A DNA stretch of 64,000 nucleotides from UPXZ01 sp049840795 (GTDB taxonomy: Bacteria; Bacteroidota; Bacteroidia; Bacteroidales; Paludibacteraceae). The stretch's first letter is position 1, and each line of letters begins with the position of its first letter. The notes under the pieces were generated by a model. It was not told where the DNA came from, made no database searches, and was given only the letters and a program-made list of their open reading frames with translations. Positions 18,966-29,087 of this stretch are shown here, piece by piece. The DNA lies in NCBI GenBank assembly GCA_049840795.1, contig JASGJK010000016.1:1-64000 (forward strand), in the 5' to 3' direction. The translations under genes and the position numbers were made by a program.

Positions 18966-19294
18966 AATTTGTATCCTATTTTTTCTTTCTACAAAACTAA
19001 TCATTTCATTTTATATCTTAACATATTATTAATAAAATATTTTTATTGGTTTTGTCTTTCCGAAATGGAATTGATACTATTGGTGTAATGGGGCGACACA
19101 GTTTTTATTGACGGGGTGACTTAAAATCACCTCGTCAATCTCTTGAAAAGAATACATATCATTGGTTTTTAGCACCGTAGGTGTGACATCTGTTGATTAT
19201 TATTGCTGCAAATTAAAAAGTCAATACCATCCTCTATAAATAAGATATTCACCTTTTCCATTTTCCTAAAATCCATTACCTTTGTAAACTATTA
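18966..19294. other. Divergent intergenic region with hairpin and dispersed repeat
   Basis: Lies between the leftward helicase gene and rightward tex. A leftward -7-like box (TAGTTTTG read on the minus strand, 18992-18999) may drive the helicase/methyltransferase operon. The hairpin 19107-19139 (13-bp stem, one G-T pair) resembles the terminator at 2800-2836 though no gene ends here. Copy A of the dispersed repeat follows (about 19148-19227), and a -7-like box TACCTTTG at 19277-19284 precedes tex. Confidence 0.55.
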
Positions 19295-21445
19295 ATGATT
19301 AGTGAAACAACCAAACAATCAAACCAAATGATAACGTCTCTTCTTTCCAAAATATTAAATTTACCCGAAAAATATGTTTCTAATGCCGTTAAACTGATTG
19401 ATGATGGAGCAACCATCCCTTTTATCAGCCGTTACCGAAAAGAGGTCACCAACGGAATGGATGAAGTTCAGCTTGGTACGCTCAAAGAGGAATATGAAAA
19501 GCTAAAAACGTTGATTAAACGGAAAGAAACCGTCTTAAAATCCATCGAAGAACAGGAAAAACTGACTCCGGAACTCAAAAAGAGGATTGAAAACTGTTGG
19601 AATACTACCGAACTGGAAGATATTTACCTGCCATATAAGCCTAAAAAACGTACCCGTGCCGAAATTGCACGCGAAAAAGGATTAGAACCGCTCGCCAAAA
19701 TACTGATGGCGCAAAAAACGCTGAATATACATCCTTCGGTACAATCGTTTATTACCAAGGATGTTCCAAATGAAGAAGAAGCACTCAAAGGAGCGCGCGA
19801 TATTATTGCAGAATGGGTAAACGAAAGCGAAATAGCCCGTAATGCCATGCGTAATGTATTTCGTTACGATGCAATAATCACTTCTAAAGTTATTAAAGGA
19901 AAAGAGGAGGAAGCTCAGAAGTTTCGCGATTATTTTGATGTATCTGAGAAACTCTCACGCATCAGCTCACACCGTTTATTGGCTATGCGCCGTGGTGAAA
20001 CGGAAGAGTTTTTACGCATAAGTATTACTGCCGACGAAGAGAAATGCTTGGATAAATTGTGTGATATTTTTCTAAAAGATGATAATGAGTGCGCTTATCA
20101 GGTCGAAATGGCGGTGGAAGATTGTTACAAACGATTATTAAAACCTTCTATTGAAACCGAATTTGCATCGGAAAGCAAACAAAAAGCTGATACGGAAGCC
20201 ATCCGTGTTTTTGCTGAGAATTTACGCCAGTTACTGCTTGCACCACCATTAGGACAAAAGCGTGTAATGGGTATTGATCCCGGATTTCGTACCGGTTGTA
20301 AAGTGGTGTGTATGGATGCGCAAGGTAATTTATTGCACAATGAGAATATCTATCCTCATCCGCCTGTAAATGAATATTCGCAAGCACAACGCAAAATTCA
20401 AAAGATGGTGGAAGCCTATAATATTGAAGCCATTGCCATTGGTAACGGAACGGCTGGTAGAGAAACGGAGTATTTTGTTCAAAATACGCGTTACGACCGT
20501 GTCGTGCAGGTGTTTGTGGTGAGTGAAAACGGCGCGTCTATCTATTCGGCTTCAAAAACAGCCCGCGATGAATTTCCCGAATACGATGTTACCGTGCGCG
20601 GCGCTGTGTCTATCGGTCGCCGGTTAATGGATCCGTTGGCTGAGTTGGTAAAAATCGACCCAAAATCCATCGGAGTAGGGCAGTACCAGCACGATGTGGA
20701 TCAAACAAAACTCAAAACGGCGCTCGATCAAACAGTAGAAAATGCTGTAAACCGGGTAGGAGTGAACCTGAATACTGCCAGCAAACATTTATTGACTTAT
20801 ATTTCGGGTCTTGGACCGCAACTGGCGCAAAATATTGTGGATTATCGAGCCGAGAACGGTGCTTTTACATCGCGTAAGCAATTGATGAAAGTTCCCAAAA
20901 TGGGTGCTAAAACGTTTGAACAATGTGCAGGCTTCCTTCGTATTCCAAACGGTGAAAATCCATTGGATAATTCAGCGGTACATCCTGAGAGTTACGCTGT
21001 TGTAACTAAAATGGCAAAAAACCTCAAAAAGGATGTGTCGGAACTGATTAACAACAAGGAATTAAAAACCGTTGTCAATTTAAATGATTATGTCACTGAT
21101 AAAGTGGGACTTCCAACGTTGAATGATATTCTTCAGGAACTCGAAAAACCCGGCCGTGATCCTCGTTCCACCATCAAAGTGCTGGAGTTTGACGATAAAG
21201 TAAAAGACATCAAAGACCTCCGCGAAGGGATGGAACTCAACGGCATCATTACCAATGTAACCAACTTTGGTGCATTTTGTGATATAGGGATAAAAGAAAA
21301 CGGGTTAGTACACGTATCTAATATGAGCGATAAGTTTGTGAGCAATCCTGCAGAAATCGTATCACTCCATCAGCACGTAAAAGTACAGGTACTGGAGATT
21401 GATTTGGAAAGAAAGAGAATACAGTTGAAGCTGGTTGCCCCCTAA
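19295..21445 (+). CDS. tex: Tex: RNA-binding transcription accessory protein
   Basis: 716 intact residues with the complete Tex layout. The helical Tex_N region carries the signature DDGATIPFISRYRKE near residue 30. A YqgF/RNase H-like domain starts at VMGIDPGFRTGCKVV (about 324). Tandem helix-hairpin-helix motifs (ISGLGPQLAQNIVDYR, about 503; MKVPKMGAKTFEQCAGFLRI) follow, and a C-terminal S1 domain (LNGIITNVTNFGAFCDIGI, about 648). Tex binds nucleic acid and associates with transcription and ribosomes; it is widely conserved and cytoplasmic. A possible -7 element TACCTTTG is just upstream. It is normal in length and uninterrupted. Confidence 0.96.
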   Translation: MISETTKQSNQMITSLLSKILNLPEKYVSNAVKLIDDGATIPFISRYRKEVTNGMDEVQLGTLKEEYEKLKTLIKRKETVLKSIEEQEKLTPELKKRIENCWNTTELEDIYLPYKPKKRTRAEIAREKGLEPLAKILMAQKTLNIHPSVQSFITKDVPNEEEALKGARDIIAEWVNESEIARNAMRNVFRYDAIITSKVIKGKEEEAQKFRDYFDVSEKLSRISSHRLLAMRRGETEEFLRISITADEEKCLDKLCDIFLKDDNECAYQVEMAVEDCYKRLLKPSIETEFASESKQKADTEAIRVFAENLRQLLLAPPLGQKRVMGIDPGFRTGCKVVCMDAQGNLLHNENIYPHPPVNEYSQAQRKIQKMVEAYNIEAIAIGNGTAGRETEYFVQNTRYDRVVQVFVVSENGASIYSASKTARDEFPEYDVTVRGAVSIGRRLMDPLAELVKIDPKSIGVGQYQHDVDQTKLKTALDQTVENAVNRVGVNLNTASKHLLTYISGLGPQLAQNIVDYRAENGAFTSRKQLMKVPKMGAKTFEQCAGFLRIPNGENPLDNSAVHPESYAVVTKMAKNLKKDVSELINNKELKTVVNLNDYVTDKVGLPTLNDILQELEKPGRDPRSTIKVLEFDDKVKDIKDLREGMELNGIITNVTNFGAFCDIGIKENGLVHVSNMSDKFVSNPAEIVSLHQHVKVQVLEIDLERKRIQLKLVAP

Positions 21446-21808
21446 CCCCCTAAAGGGGGAATTTTTCGGATACATATATTTACAATTGTATCAAAAATGA
21501 AAAATATAGTACAAATAATATTTATAATAAAGATTATATAGAATAGAAGATTATAGCATTGATAATCAGTTAAAAGCAAGTCAATCCCCCTGCCCCCCTT
21601 TTCTAAGGGGGAATGCGGAGTGCAATGGACGGATGTCTTTAATAATACTTACGATGCAAAAAGTCCCCTTTGGAGGACTTGTCCCGCCTTAGCGGGAAAG
21701 GAGATTTAGGGGAATTGAAAGCCACTGTATATTAAACATATAACATTCTAATTTATATAATCTCTAATTTTCACTTATACTCCCCCTTTAGGGGGTTAGG
21801 GGGCAGAT
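21446..21808. repeat. Intergenic block of GC-rich inverted repeat units
   Basis: Several copies of a CCCCCTAAAGGGGG-like palindrome (near 21440, 21595 and 21785) and a CGCCTTAGCGGG unit (near 21688) lie in AT-rich DNA. A related unit occurs at 27630-27660 before the phenylacetate-CoA ligase gene. Some may form terminators for tex. No gene is seen. Confidence 0.55.
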
Positions 21809-22482
21809 ATGAATATAAACATCAACTCTGAAATATATACCGCTTGTCCTCGCTTTGTCGTTTCAGCCATCGAATGTGATGTGATAAATACATTGCATCA
21901 TAAAGATTTATGGATGGAAATCGAACGTTTTTGTACAGCATTTGAAATCTACCGTAAAAATAGAAGAGATCAACAAACGTCCTGCTATTTATGCTACCCG
22001 CGAAGTGTATAAAAAACTGGGAAAAGATCCGAATCGCTATCGCCCTTCGGCAGAAGCATTGTGCCGACGTATCCTGAAAGATATGCCTTTGTATAAAATC
22101 AATACGTTGGTCGATTTAATCAACTTGATTTCGCTTAAAACCGGATATTCCATCGGTGGTTTTGATGCCGATACAATTCAGGGAAATGTGCAATTGGCAG
22201 TTGGAACAGCTGATGACATATTTGAAGGTATTGGCAGAGGACTACTGAATATTCGAAGGTTTACCCGTTTATCGAGATGAGAAAGGAGGCATAGGCACGC
22301 CCACCAGCGACGAAGAACGCACAAAACTCTCATTGCAAACCACGCGGTTGTTGATGATAATTAACGGATATTCAGGTGAAAAAGGTCTTAAAGAAACCAC
22401 CGAATATTCCATCGGATTGTTGAAAAAGTACGCCAATGCAACAACTATGTCGGTCAATATTATTAAAGATACTGTTGTGTAA
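21809..22482 (+). pseudogene. B3/B4 tRNA-binding domain protein, two frameshifts
   Basis: Pieces in successive frames give one protein of about 224 residues resembling the stand-alone B3/B4 domain (the editing-like domain of phenylalanyl-tRNA synthetase beta chain). Landmarks are EEINKRPAIYATREVYKKLG, KDPNRYRPSAEALCRRILK and LKTGYSIGGFDADTI, then NIEGLPVYRDEKGG and the end YANATTMSVNIIKDTVV, stop at 22480-22482. Frame changes are near 21945 and 22250. Free-standing B3/B4 proteins may act on misacylated tRNA, but the role here is not established. Both shifts are single-base. Confidence 0.75.
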
Positions 22483-22614
22483 GTAACTTTAAGGTCGATT
22501 CGATACTGTAAAATCAAATTTAATGACTGATAGAAATGAATCGGTTACAAGCATACAGCTTATTATTATATTGTCAATGAATATCGTATCGTTGTTGTTT
22601 TTACAGAAAATTTA

Positions 22615-22646
22615 TTTGTGGTTGTGTAAATTGATGGTTATCTTTG
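22615..22646 (+). promoter_or_regulatory. Bacteroides-type promoter for the DUF4293 gene
   Basis: TTTG (22615-22618), 20 bases, then TATCTTTG (22639-22646): a full match to the Bacteroides -33/-7 consensus, 64 bases before the start codon. Confidence 0.65.
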
Positions 22647-22710
22647 TATCGAAATGATTTTGCAAAGAAATTGTTTATTCAATATTTGTTTCATAAAATT
22701 TTAAAAGTCT

Positions 22711-23172
22711 ATGTTACAACGAATTCAGACCGTATATTTGTTTTTAGTAATCGTTCTTATAACATTGAGCGCTGTTTTACCTATTGCATTTTATTCCAAT
22801 CTTACCGTTGGAAATCAGTTTAATTATACCATCTTACGGTTTTTGTCACCAAGCGATGACGCAATAAAAGGCTTTAGTTCAATACCATTGGCTGTTCCGG
22901 CGGCTATTTGTGTGATTCTTGCCTTGTTTGAGATTTTTACATACAAAAAAAGAAACATCCAAATCAATTTAGGGATATTCAATATTATATTTAATGCCAT
23001 ATATTTAGGTGTTTTAATCTATTATTTCAATTTTGTACTCACTAATGGCTATTCAAGCGACATCAAAGTACTCTATAAATATCCATTGATATTCCCTATT
23101 GTTGCATTAATATTTAAAATGTGTTGGCAATCAGAAGCGTTAAAAAAGATGATGATTTGGTCAGATTTTTAA
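22711..23172 (+). CDS. DUF4293 family inner-membrane protein
   Basis: 153 residues opening with MLQRIQTVYLFLVIVLI, the diagnostic start of the Bacteroidota-specific DUF4293 family. Four hydrophobic helices are visible (about 7-30, 62-80, 88-112 and 125-140), so it is an integral membrane protein. Its function is unknown. It has its own promoter (22615-22646). The msrBA gene follows on the same strand after about 90 bases. Confidence 0.88.
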   Translation: MLQRIQTVYLFLVIVLITLSAVLPIAFYSNLTVGNQFNYTILRFLSPSDDAIKGFSSIPLAVPAAICVILALFEIFTYKKRNIQINLGIFNIIFNAIYLGVLIYYFNFVLTNGYSSDIKVLYKYPLIFPIVALIFKMCWQSEALKKMMIWSDF

Positions 23173-23263
23173 ATAGGTTAAGGTAAAAAGAATTAAAAAC
23201 AACTTGTTGAACAACAATAGCTTGTTTCCTTTGTTAAGTAATAAATCCAAATCTTATTATTTT

Positions 23264-24232
23264 ATGAAACTATTATTTTGTTCAACCAAAAGGAAACAAT
23301 GGCTATTTAGTATCAGCGGGCTATTGTTCTGTTTTTCAATTTCATCGTGCCAAGTACAAATCAAAAAAGATACAACAATGAAATATAACAATTTAACGCC
23401 GGAAGAAGAGAATGTAATTCTTCACAAAGCCACAGAACCTCCCTTTATAGGCAAATACCTGAATAATAAGGAAAAAGGAACTTATACGTGTAAACGTTGT
23501 GATGCTCCTTTATATCGTTCGCAAGATAAATTTGAAAGTCATTGTGGCTGGCCCTCGTTTGATGATGAAATTCCGGGGGCTGTTCGCCGAATTCCGGATG
23601 CCGATGGAGAACGCACCGAAATTGTTTGTGCTACTTGTGGTGCCCATTTAGGTCACGTATTTGAAGGAGAGGGATTTACAGCTAAAAATATACGTCATTG
23701 TGTCAATTCAATTTCGATGAATTTTGTCCCTGATAAAATAGAAACTACCGAAGCCGCATACTTTGCATCCGGATGTTTTTGGGGTACCGAATATCATTTT
23801 ATGAAGTTAAAAGGAGTAAGTGCCACCACAGTAGGCTATATGGGAGGACATACAACCAATCCGACCTACAAAGAGGTGTGTACAGGTACTACGGGGCATG
23901 TCGAAACAGTTGAAGTCCTGTTTGATACCACTAAAACTACATACGAAGAACTGATAAAACTCTTTTTTGAAACCCACGATTTTACACAAATCGATGGACA
24001 GGGACCGGATATCGGCGAACAATATCATTCCGTAATATTCTATGTGAATGACAAACAGAAAAATATCGCTCAAAAATACAGTAAGATTCTTACCGACAAA
24101 GGCTATAAAGTAGCTACACAACTCCGACCTGCCGAAAATAATGAGTTTTGGGATGCCGAAGATTACCACCAAGAGTATTACGAAAAGAAAAACGGTACTC
24201 CTTACTGCCATGCATACAAAAAGATATTTTAA
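23264..24232 (+). CDS. msrBA: Bifunctional peptide methionine sulfoxide reductase MsrB-MsrA, lipoprotein
   Basis: 322 residues from the ATG at 23264, chosen because it gives a lipoprotein signal (basic start, hydrophobic core, lipobox SISSC); an upstream TTG at 23204 is possible but less likely. The MsrB domain comes first (zinc CxxC pairs CKRCDAP and CATCGAH; catalytic Cys146 in RHCVNSIS). The MsrA domain follows (catalytic Cys171 in ASGCFWGTEYHF; GTTGHVETVEV; HPYCHAY-like end TPYCHAYKKIF). It reduces both stereoisomers of methionine sulfoxide in oxidised envelope proteins. The B-then-A order differs from the A-B fusions of Neisseria. Confidence 0.95.
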   Translation: MKLLFCSTKRKQWLFSISGLLFCFSISSCQVQIKKDTTMKYNNLTPEEENVILHKATEPPFIGKYLNNKEKGTYTCKRCDAPLYRSQDKFESHCGWPSFDDEIPGAVRRIPDADGERTEIVCATCGAHLGHVFEGEGFTAKNIRHCVNSISMNFVPDKIETTEAAYFASGCFWGTEYHFMKLKGVSATTVGYMGGHTTNPTYKEVCTGTTGHVETVEVLFDTTKTTYEELIKLFFETHDFTQIDGQGPDIGEQYHSVIFYVNDKQKNIAQKYSKILTDKGYKVATQLRPAENNEFWDAEDYHQEYYEKKNGTPYCHAYKKIF

Positions 24233-24280
24233 TGAAGTTATATTGACTTTTTATAATTTATTCCGTGTCGTTTCTACAGG

Positions 24281-24455
24281 ACTTTTTATGGGTTGATAAT
24301 CATTCTGTTATTTACTATGTCGTACCTAATAATGGTACTTCTTAGCCCCATCGGAGCTAAATCTTAATAAAAGAATATACATCATTGGTTTTAAGTACTA
24401 TAGGTGTGACATCTGTTGATTGTTATTGCTGTAAATTAAAAAGTCAAGACGACCT
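24281..24455 (+). repeat. Dispersed intergenic repeat, copy B (longest forward copy)
   Basis: Shares about 150 bases with the inverted copy C at 31061-31208, from TTTTTATGGGTTGATAAT to AAAAAGTCAAGACGACC, with scattered differences. Shorter copies lie at 19148-19227 and 50643-50718. The 385-base gap around it (24233-24617) shows no gene; a -7-like TATCTTTG at 24587-24594 precedes the phosphatase gene. Confidence 0.7.
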
Positions 24456-24617
24456 CAATTTATTGTTATCTTATTGTAATATTAGCGAATGGTTTTATGC
24501 CAGTTATTTGCATAACACCTTACATAACGGGTAAAATATTCAAATGTATTTAGCACCGCTGTAATATGTTTTTGGTGCATGCGTATTATCTTTGAATTGA
24601 AATAAAACTATAAATAT

Positions 24618-26260
24618 ATGAATAAAAAATCTTTGTTTTTAGCGCTGATCTTTATAAGTTCAGTCTTAACCTTATCGTCACAACAGCAGGTTAAACCGGT
24701 AAAAAATATTATTTTGATGATTCCGGATGGTACTTCCATCGATGTGTTATCTGCATCACGCTGGTTGAAAGTCTATCGAAATGAAGGTGATAAATTAAAT
24801 GTTGATCCTTATATTTGCGGCACCGTTACTACTTTTTCATCCAACGCTCCTATTGGTGATTCGGCTCCAACTACTTCGTGCTATATGAATGGCTTTCCGG
24901 AACAAGCATCAAATGTGTCGATGTATCCGATTGTAGATAGTGAAAACGATTTGGTACCACTCAATTCGGAAATGACTTACCAACCGTTAACAACCTTATT
25001 GGAAGCAATGCAATGGGAACAAAAAAAATCAAGTGGATTGGTGGTTACATGTGAATTTCCACACGCAACTCCGGCTGATTGTGCTTCACATTATTACAAC
25101 CGAAACAATTACGATGCCATAGCTCCTCAAATGGTGTATAACAATCTGAGTGTAATGTTTGGAGGAGGTACCGGAATCATAACAAACGATATGAAAAAGC
25201 ATCTGTCACAAACAAATGTTACGTATCTTGAGAATGATAAGAACGGTCTATTGAATTTTGACGGAAACAAACTATGGGCATTGTTTGGAGAGAGAGAACT
25301 TCCTTATGACTTGGACAGAGATACAACAAAAATTCCATCGTTAGCGCAAATGACCCGCAAGGCTATTTCTATTTTGAACAAAAATAAAAATGGATTCTTT
25401 TTAATGGTTGAGGGTAGTAAAGTTGACTGGGCGGCACACGCCAATGATCCTATCGGTATTATGACTGAATTTCTGGCTTTTGACAAAGCAGTTGGCGAAG
25501 CTATCGATTTTGCCAAACGCGACGGCAATACATTAGTCGTGATTTTACCTGCCACGGAAACAGCGGTTTTTCAATCGGTACAAAAAACTCAAAGAAAAGT
25601 TACACAAAGCTGACATTGACTGATTTGTTCGGTACTGTATCTAAATATAAACTAACTGCTGAAGGGTTAGAGGAAGTTTTATTGCAAACAAAGCCTGAAG
25701 AGTTTAAATTGGTATTTAAGAAATATACAGATATTGAGTTAACCGATGATGAATTAAAATCGTTGCTCTCTTCAAAAAATTATAAAGCAGACAACTATAT
25801 GGAAGCTGCCAAAGGTGAAAATATGACTCACTATATTGTAAGTATTATGGCTTCTCGTACAAATTTTGGCTTTACAACTTACGGACATACCGGTGAAGAG
25901 GTTTTTTTAGCGGCTTATCACCCTAAAGGAACATTGCCAATGGGAAATATGCGTAATACGGAATTTCATAAATATTTATACAAAGCAACGGGATTAAAAA
26001 CGCCTTTAGCTGAATTTAATGCTACAAAATATGCAAAGCATACCGATGTTTTTATGGACACAAACTATAAAATAGAAGTCGCACCGGACAAATCAATAAA
26101 GTTAATTGTCAAAAAGAGAAATAACACATTGGAAGTTCCGGCATTTTCATCTGTGGCTACCTTAAACGGAAAATCGTTTGATATGGGTTCGGTAGCTGTA
26201 TATGTAGATAAAAATAATACGTTTTATTTACCTAAAAGTTTAGCATATAAACTGAAATAG
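24618..26260 (+). pseudogene. Secreted alkaline phosphatase (PhoA superfamily), frameshift at the metal site
   Basis: A signal peptide (MNKKSLFLALIFISSVLTLS) leads into the alkaline phosphatase fold: LMIPDGTSIDVL (metal Asp), GDSAPTTSCYMNGF (nucleophile Ser), FPHATPADCASHYYNR and MVEGSKVDWAAHANDP. Near 25552 the frame breaks exactly where the family has Asp-His-Gly-x-x-Gly. The +1 frame resumes with HGNSGFSIGTKN and runs to 26260 with the late metal His (TTYGHTGEEVFL). One missing base explains it. The intact enzyme would release phosphate from phosphomonoesters in the periplasm. As written, the first product lacks half the metal ligands. Confidence 0.85.
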
Positions 26261-26277
26261 CGAAATGAAGGATATTT

Positions 26278-26314
26278 TAATTATCGGGATGTTTCAAAAT
26301 CATCCCGATAATTA
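26278..26314. terminator. Bidirectional terminator between alkaline phosphatase and trhA
   Basis: A 14-bp perfect stem (TAATTATCGGGATG, 26278-26291, and its complement 26301-26314) with a 9-base loop, between convergent genes. Confidence 0.8.
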
Positions 26315-26321
26315 GTTTAAA

Positions 26322-26981
26322 TCACTTCAGAGGTATTAAATAAGCGGCATAAATATGACTCACTAAGCCTAAGAGCACAAATACGTGAAAAACAAAATGT
26401 ATAAACTCACGTTTTGCCAACGCGTAAAAAACGGCTCCAACAATATAAAAAAAACCTCCGATAGCAATCCATAACAGTACAGAAGTACAATTAAGCTGGT
26501 TTGCAATATTGAGTGAGGGTTTTATCGCCAAAAAAATAACCAACCCCATCAGGACGTATGATGCTGTTTTAATATGGCTGTTGGCTTTTAATGTCTGAAA
26601 ATTGAATCCTATGCCAATAAACGCGATTAACCAAACTAAAATAAAAAGTCCCCAACCCCAAAATCCTTCGTTTCGTAATAAAAGAAGTGTAAACGGAGAA
26701 TAACTACAGGCAATCAGCACGTAAATACTCCCGTGATCAAAATGACGTAGAAAAGACTTTGTTTGGGGGTTTTTCGCGTAATGATATATGGTTGAAGAAA
26801 GCATACAAGCAAGCATTCCAAATCCGAATATGGAATAAGCCAGTATAGCCCGGTCATTATCGGCTTTTACCGCTTTGAAAATTAGTATATATGTTCCGAT
26901 GAGGGATATAATAACACCAACCGCATGTGACAAATAATTGGCTCTTTCCTCTCTATCTGTATAAAATTTTTGATTAATCAT
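26322..26981 (-). CDS. trhA: TrhA/hemolysin III (PAQR) family membrane protein
   Basis: 219 residues with seven predicted membrane helices. Family motifs are EERANYLSHAVG near the start, SSTIYHYAKNP and FLRHFDHGSIYVLIA in the middle, and HFVFHVFVLLGLVSHIYAA at the end. The conserved Ser, Asp and His residues resemble the metal site of PAQR proteins. Members affect membrane fluidity and energetics in bacteria; the older name hemolysin III is not a reliable function. It is a single gene, convergent with the phosphatase. Confidence 0.9.
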   Translation of the reverse strand: MINQKFYTDREERANYLSHAVGVIISLIGTYILIFKAVKADNDRAILAYSIFGFGMLACMLSSTIYHYAKNPQTKSFLRHFDHGSIYVLIACSYSPFTLLLLRNEGFWGWGLFILVWLIAFIGIGFNFQTLKANSHIKTASYVLMGLVIFLAIKPSLNIANQLNCTSVLLWIAIGGFFYIVGAVFYALAKREFIHFVFHVFVLLGLVSHIYAAYLIPLK

Positions 26982-27136
26982 AAATAATGATGAAAATAAA
27001 TGTAAATAAGTTTACAAAATTACGATAATTATTTGTTTCCTAAATTTCCATTGCAAATTATTAATTATTTGTTCATTTTTCCTTAACTTTGCAATGATTA
27101 ATACAGCAATTAACTAATTATCTAATTTACCAAACT

Positions 27137-27556
27137 ATGACTATACGTCAACTATCCGTATTTTTGGAAAACAAATCGGGTTACTTAGATGAAATGCTTT
27201 CGGTTTTATCCAAAAACAATATAAATATCGTAGCATTAACCATTGCCGATACGAGTGATTATGGCATTGTACGCCTCATAGTCTCCGAGCCGCAATCAGC
27301 ACTCGAAAAACTTCGCGAAGAGCAATACACCGTGCGTATTCACGACATTCTGTCGCTTGAAATGAATCCGGAACCCGGCTCATTGTATAAAATACTCAAC
27401 CTATTTACCGTAGCCGGCATCAGTATAGAGTATATTTACGCTTTTAGTTTTGGCAATAAATCGGTTGTAGTCTTGCGTACTGATAACCGAGAAAAAGCAG
27501 TTGAGGTTATCAAACAAAACCATTTAAAATCAATCACAGAAGAAGAATTGAAGTAA
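27137..27556 (+). CDS. Tandem ACT-domain protein
   Basis: 139 residues made of two ACT domains (MTIRQLSVFLENKSGYLDEM onward; second near 70 with SLYKILNLFTVAGISIEYIY). ACT domains bind amino acids. In anaerobic Bacteroidota and archaea this short protein is regularly next to a phenylacetate-CoA ligase gene, as here (108 bases downstream), so it may sense an aromatic or branched-chain amino acid for that pathway (inference). A possible -7 box TAACTTTG lies at 27084-27091. Confidence 0.85.
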   Translation: MTIRQLSVFLENKSGYLDEMLSVLSKNNINIVALTIADTSDYGIVRLIVSEPQSALEKLREEQYTVRIHDILSLEMNPEPGSLYKILNLFTVAGISIEYIYAFSFGNKSVVVLRTDNREKAVEVIKQNHLKSITEEELK

Positions 27557-27663
27557 AAACCCATTCAACCTTTCCAAAGGGAGGGCTTTAAATGGATAAA
27601 ATAAATAATAGTAATCAAATAAAAAATAAGATAGTCCCCTTTCGGGGGATTTAGGGGGCAGAT

Positions 27664-28962
27664 ATGATTTGGAATAAAGAAGCAGAGTGTATGTCGCGTG
27701 AGGCGATGAGAGAATTGCAAGGCAAACGTCTTCATTCGTTAGTAGAAAGAGTGTATGATAATGTGCCGTTTTATAAGAAAAAAATGGACGATTTGGGTGT
27801 GAAACCCAACGATATTCAATCTATCGATGATATAGTAAAACTACCGTTTACATCCAAACAAGATTTACGGGATCATTATCCGTTCGGATTGTTTGCCGTG
27901 CCGATGAAAAATATAGTGCGTATTCACGCATCCAGCGGTACCACCGGAAAACCGACTACCGTTGGATATACCAAAACGGATATTGACAATTGGAAAGAAG
28001 TATTGGCACGCTGCCTGACGATGGCAGGAATTACAACTGATGATATAATGCAGGTTTCTTACGGATACGGATTATTTACCGGAGGACTCGGGGTACATTA
28101 TGGTGCCGAAGAGGTAGGAGCATCGGTAGTGCCTATTTCGGGAGGAAATACCCGCCGTCAATTACAGTTAATGTCTGATTTTGGCTCTACCGTGTTGGCT
28201 TGTACGCCTTCTTACGCACTACACTTAGCTGACGCGATGACCGAATTTGGATATTCATTGAAAGATATGAAACTAAAAGCCGGAGTCTTTGGCGCTGAAC
28301 CCTGGACTGAAAACATGCGTAAAGAATTGGAGAAAAAATGGGGAATAAATGCTTTTGATATTTACGGCTTGAGCGAAATTATGGGTCCAGGAGTGGCAAA
28401 CGATTGCATTCATCATGTTGGACTTCACGTACACGAAGATCATTTTTATCCGGAAATTGTACATCCGGATACAAAGCTACCTGTTGCCGATGGTGAAGAA
28501 GGTGAGTTAGTTTTTACAACCCTTACCAAGGAAGGAATTCCACTATTACGTTACAATACCCGAGATCTTTCAACGCTTAATCGTGAAAAATGTGCCTGTG
28601 GACGTACCACTGTGCGTATGAAGAAAATCACGGGACGAAGCGATGATATGTTGATTATCCGCGGAGTAAATCTTTTTCCATCGCAAATAGAGCACGTATT
28701 GCTCGAAATGGGCGAAACATCAGCGCATTATATGCTGTATGTGGATAGAAAAAACAATTTGGATACGTTGGAACTACAAGTAGAAATGGATGAAACAAAA
28801 CTGACGGACACGATTAAAGATCTCCAAAATCTATCCAAAAAGATAGAACATGCATTGAATAGCGCCGTAGGTTTGAGTGTAAAAGTTACGTTGGTAGAAC
28901 CCAAAACCATTGCTCGCAGCGAAGGAAAAGCCAAAAGGGTGGTGGATAGAAGGGTGAAATAA
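27664..28962 (+). CDS. paaK: Phenylacetate-CoA ligase (adenylate-forming)
   Basis: 432 intact residues. The AMP-binding loop HASSGTTGKPTTVGY is near residue 88, and later motifs are FGAEPWTENM, DIYGLSEIMGPGVA, RYNTRDLSTL, CACGRTTVRMKKITGRSDDM and the C-terminal AMP-binding lid ending VEPKTIARSEGKAKRVVDRR. It activates phenylacetate or related aryl acids with ATP and CoA. With the ACT protein upstream and an aminotransferase downstream, it fits fermentative handling of aromatic amino acids via 2-oxoacids (inference). A CCCCTTTCGGGGG palindrome lies just upstream (27636-27656). Confidence 0.93.
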   Translation: MIWNKEAECMSREAMRELQGKRLHSLVERVYDNVPFYKKKMDDLGVKPNDIQSIDDIVKLPFTSKQDLRDHYPFGLFAVPMKNIVRIHASSGTTGKPTTVGYTKTDIDNWKEVLARCLTMAGITTDDIMQVSYGYGLFTGGLGVHYGAEEVGASVVPISGGNTRRQLQLMSDFGSTVLACTPSYALHLADAMTEFGYSLKDMKLKAGVFGAEPWTENMRKELEKKWGINAFDIYGLSEIMGPGVANDCIHHVGLHVHEDHFYPEIVHPDTKLPVADGEEGELVFTTLTKEGIPLLRYNTRDLSTLNREKCACGRTTVRMKKITGRSDDMLIIRGVNLFPSQIEHVLLEMGETSAHYMLYVDRKNNLDTLELQVEMDETKLTDTIKDLQNLSKKIEHALNSAVGLSVKVTLVEPKTIARSEGKAKRVVDRRVK

Positions 28963-28965
28963 GTT

Positions 28966-29050
28966 GCTCCGTGCGTAGACGATACTATGCTTAGCTCCAT
29001 ACGCTTGCGTTTGGAGTTATCGGAGAATGAGTGAATTCGTGCGGAGCACG
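28966..29050. repeat. Left REP-like palindromes of the RAYT unit
   Basis: Includes a 10-bp imperfect hairpin (CTCCATACGC 28995-29004 with GCGTTTGGAG 29007-29016) and the palindrome CGTGCGGAGCACG (29038-29050). The latter is the reverse complement of two copies on the far side of the transposase gene. The layout is that of REP units flanking their transposase. Confidence 0.7.
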
Positions 29051-29087
29051 ATACAAAACCTAAATTAATGCGTTTGCTTACAAAAAT

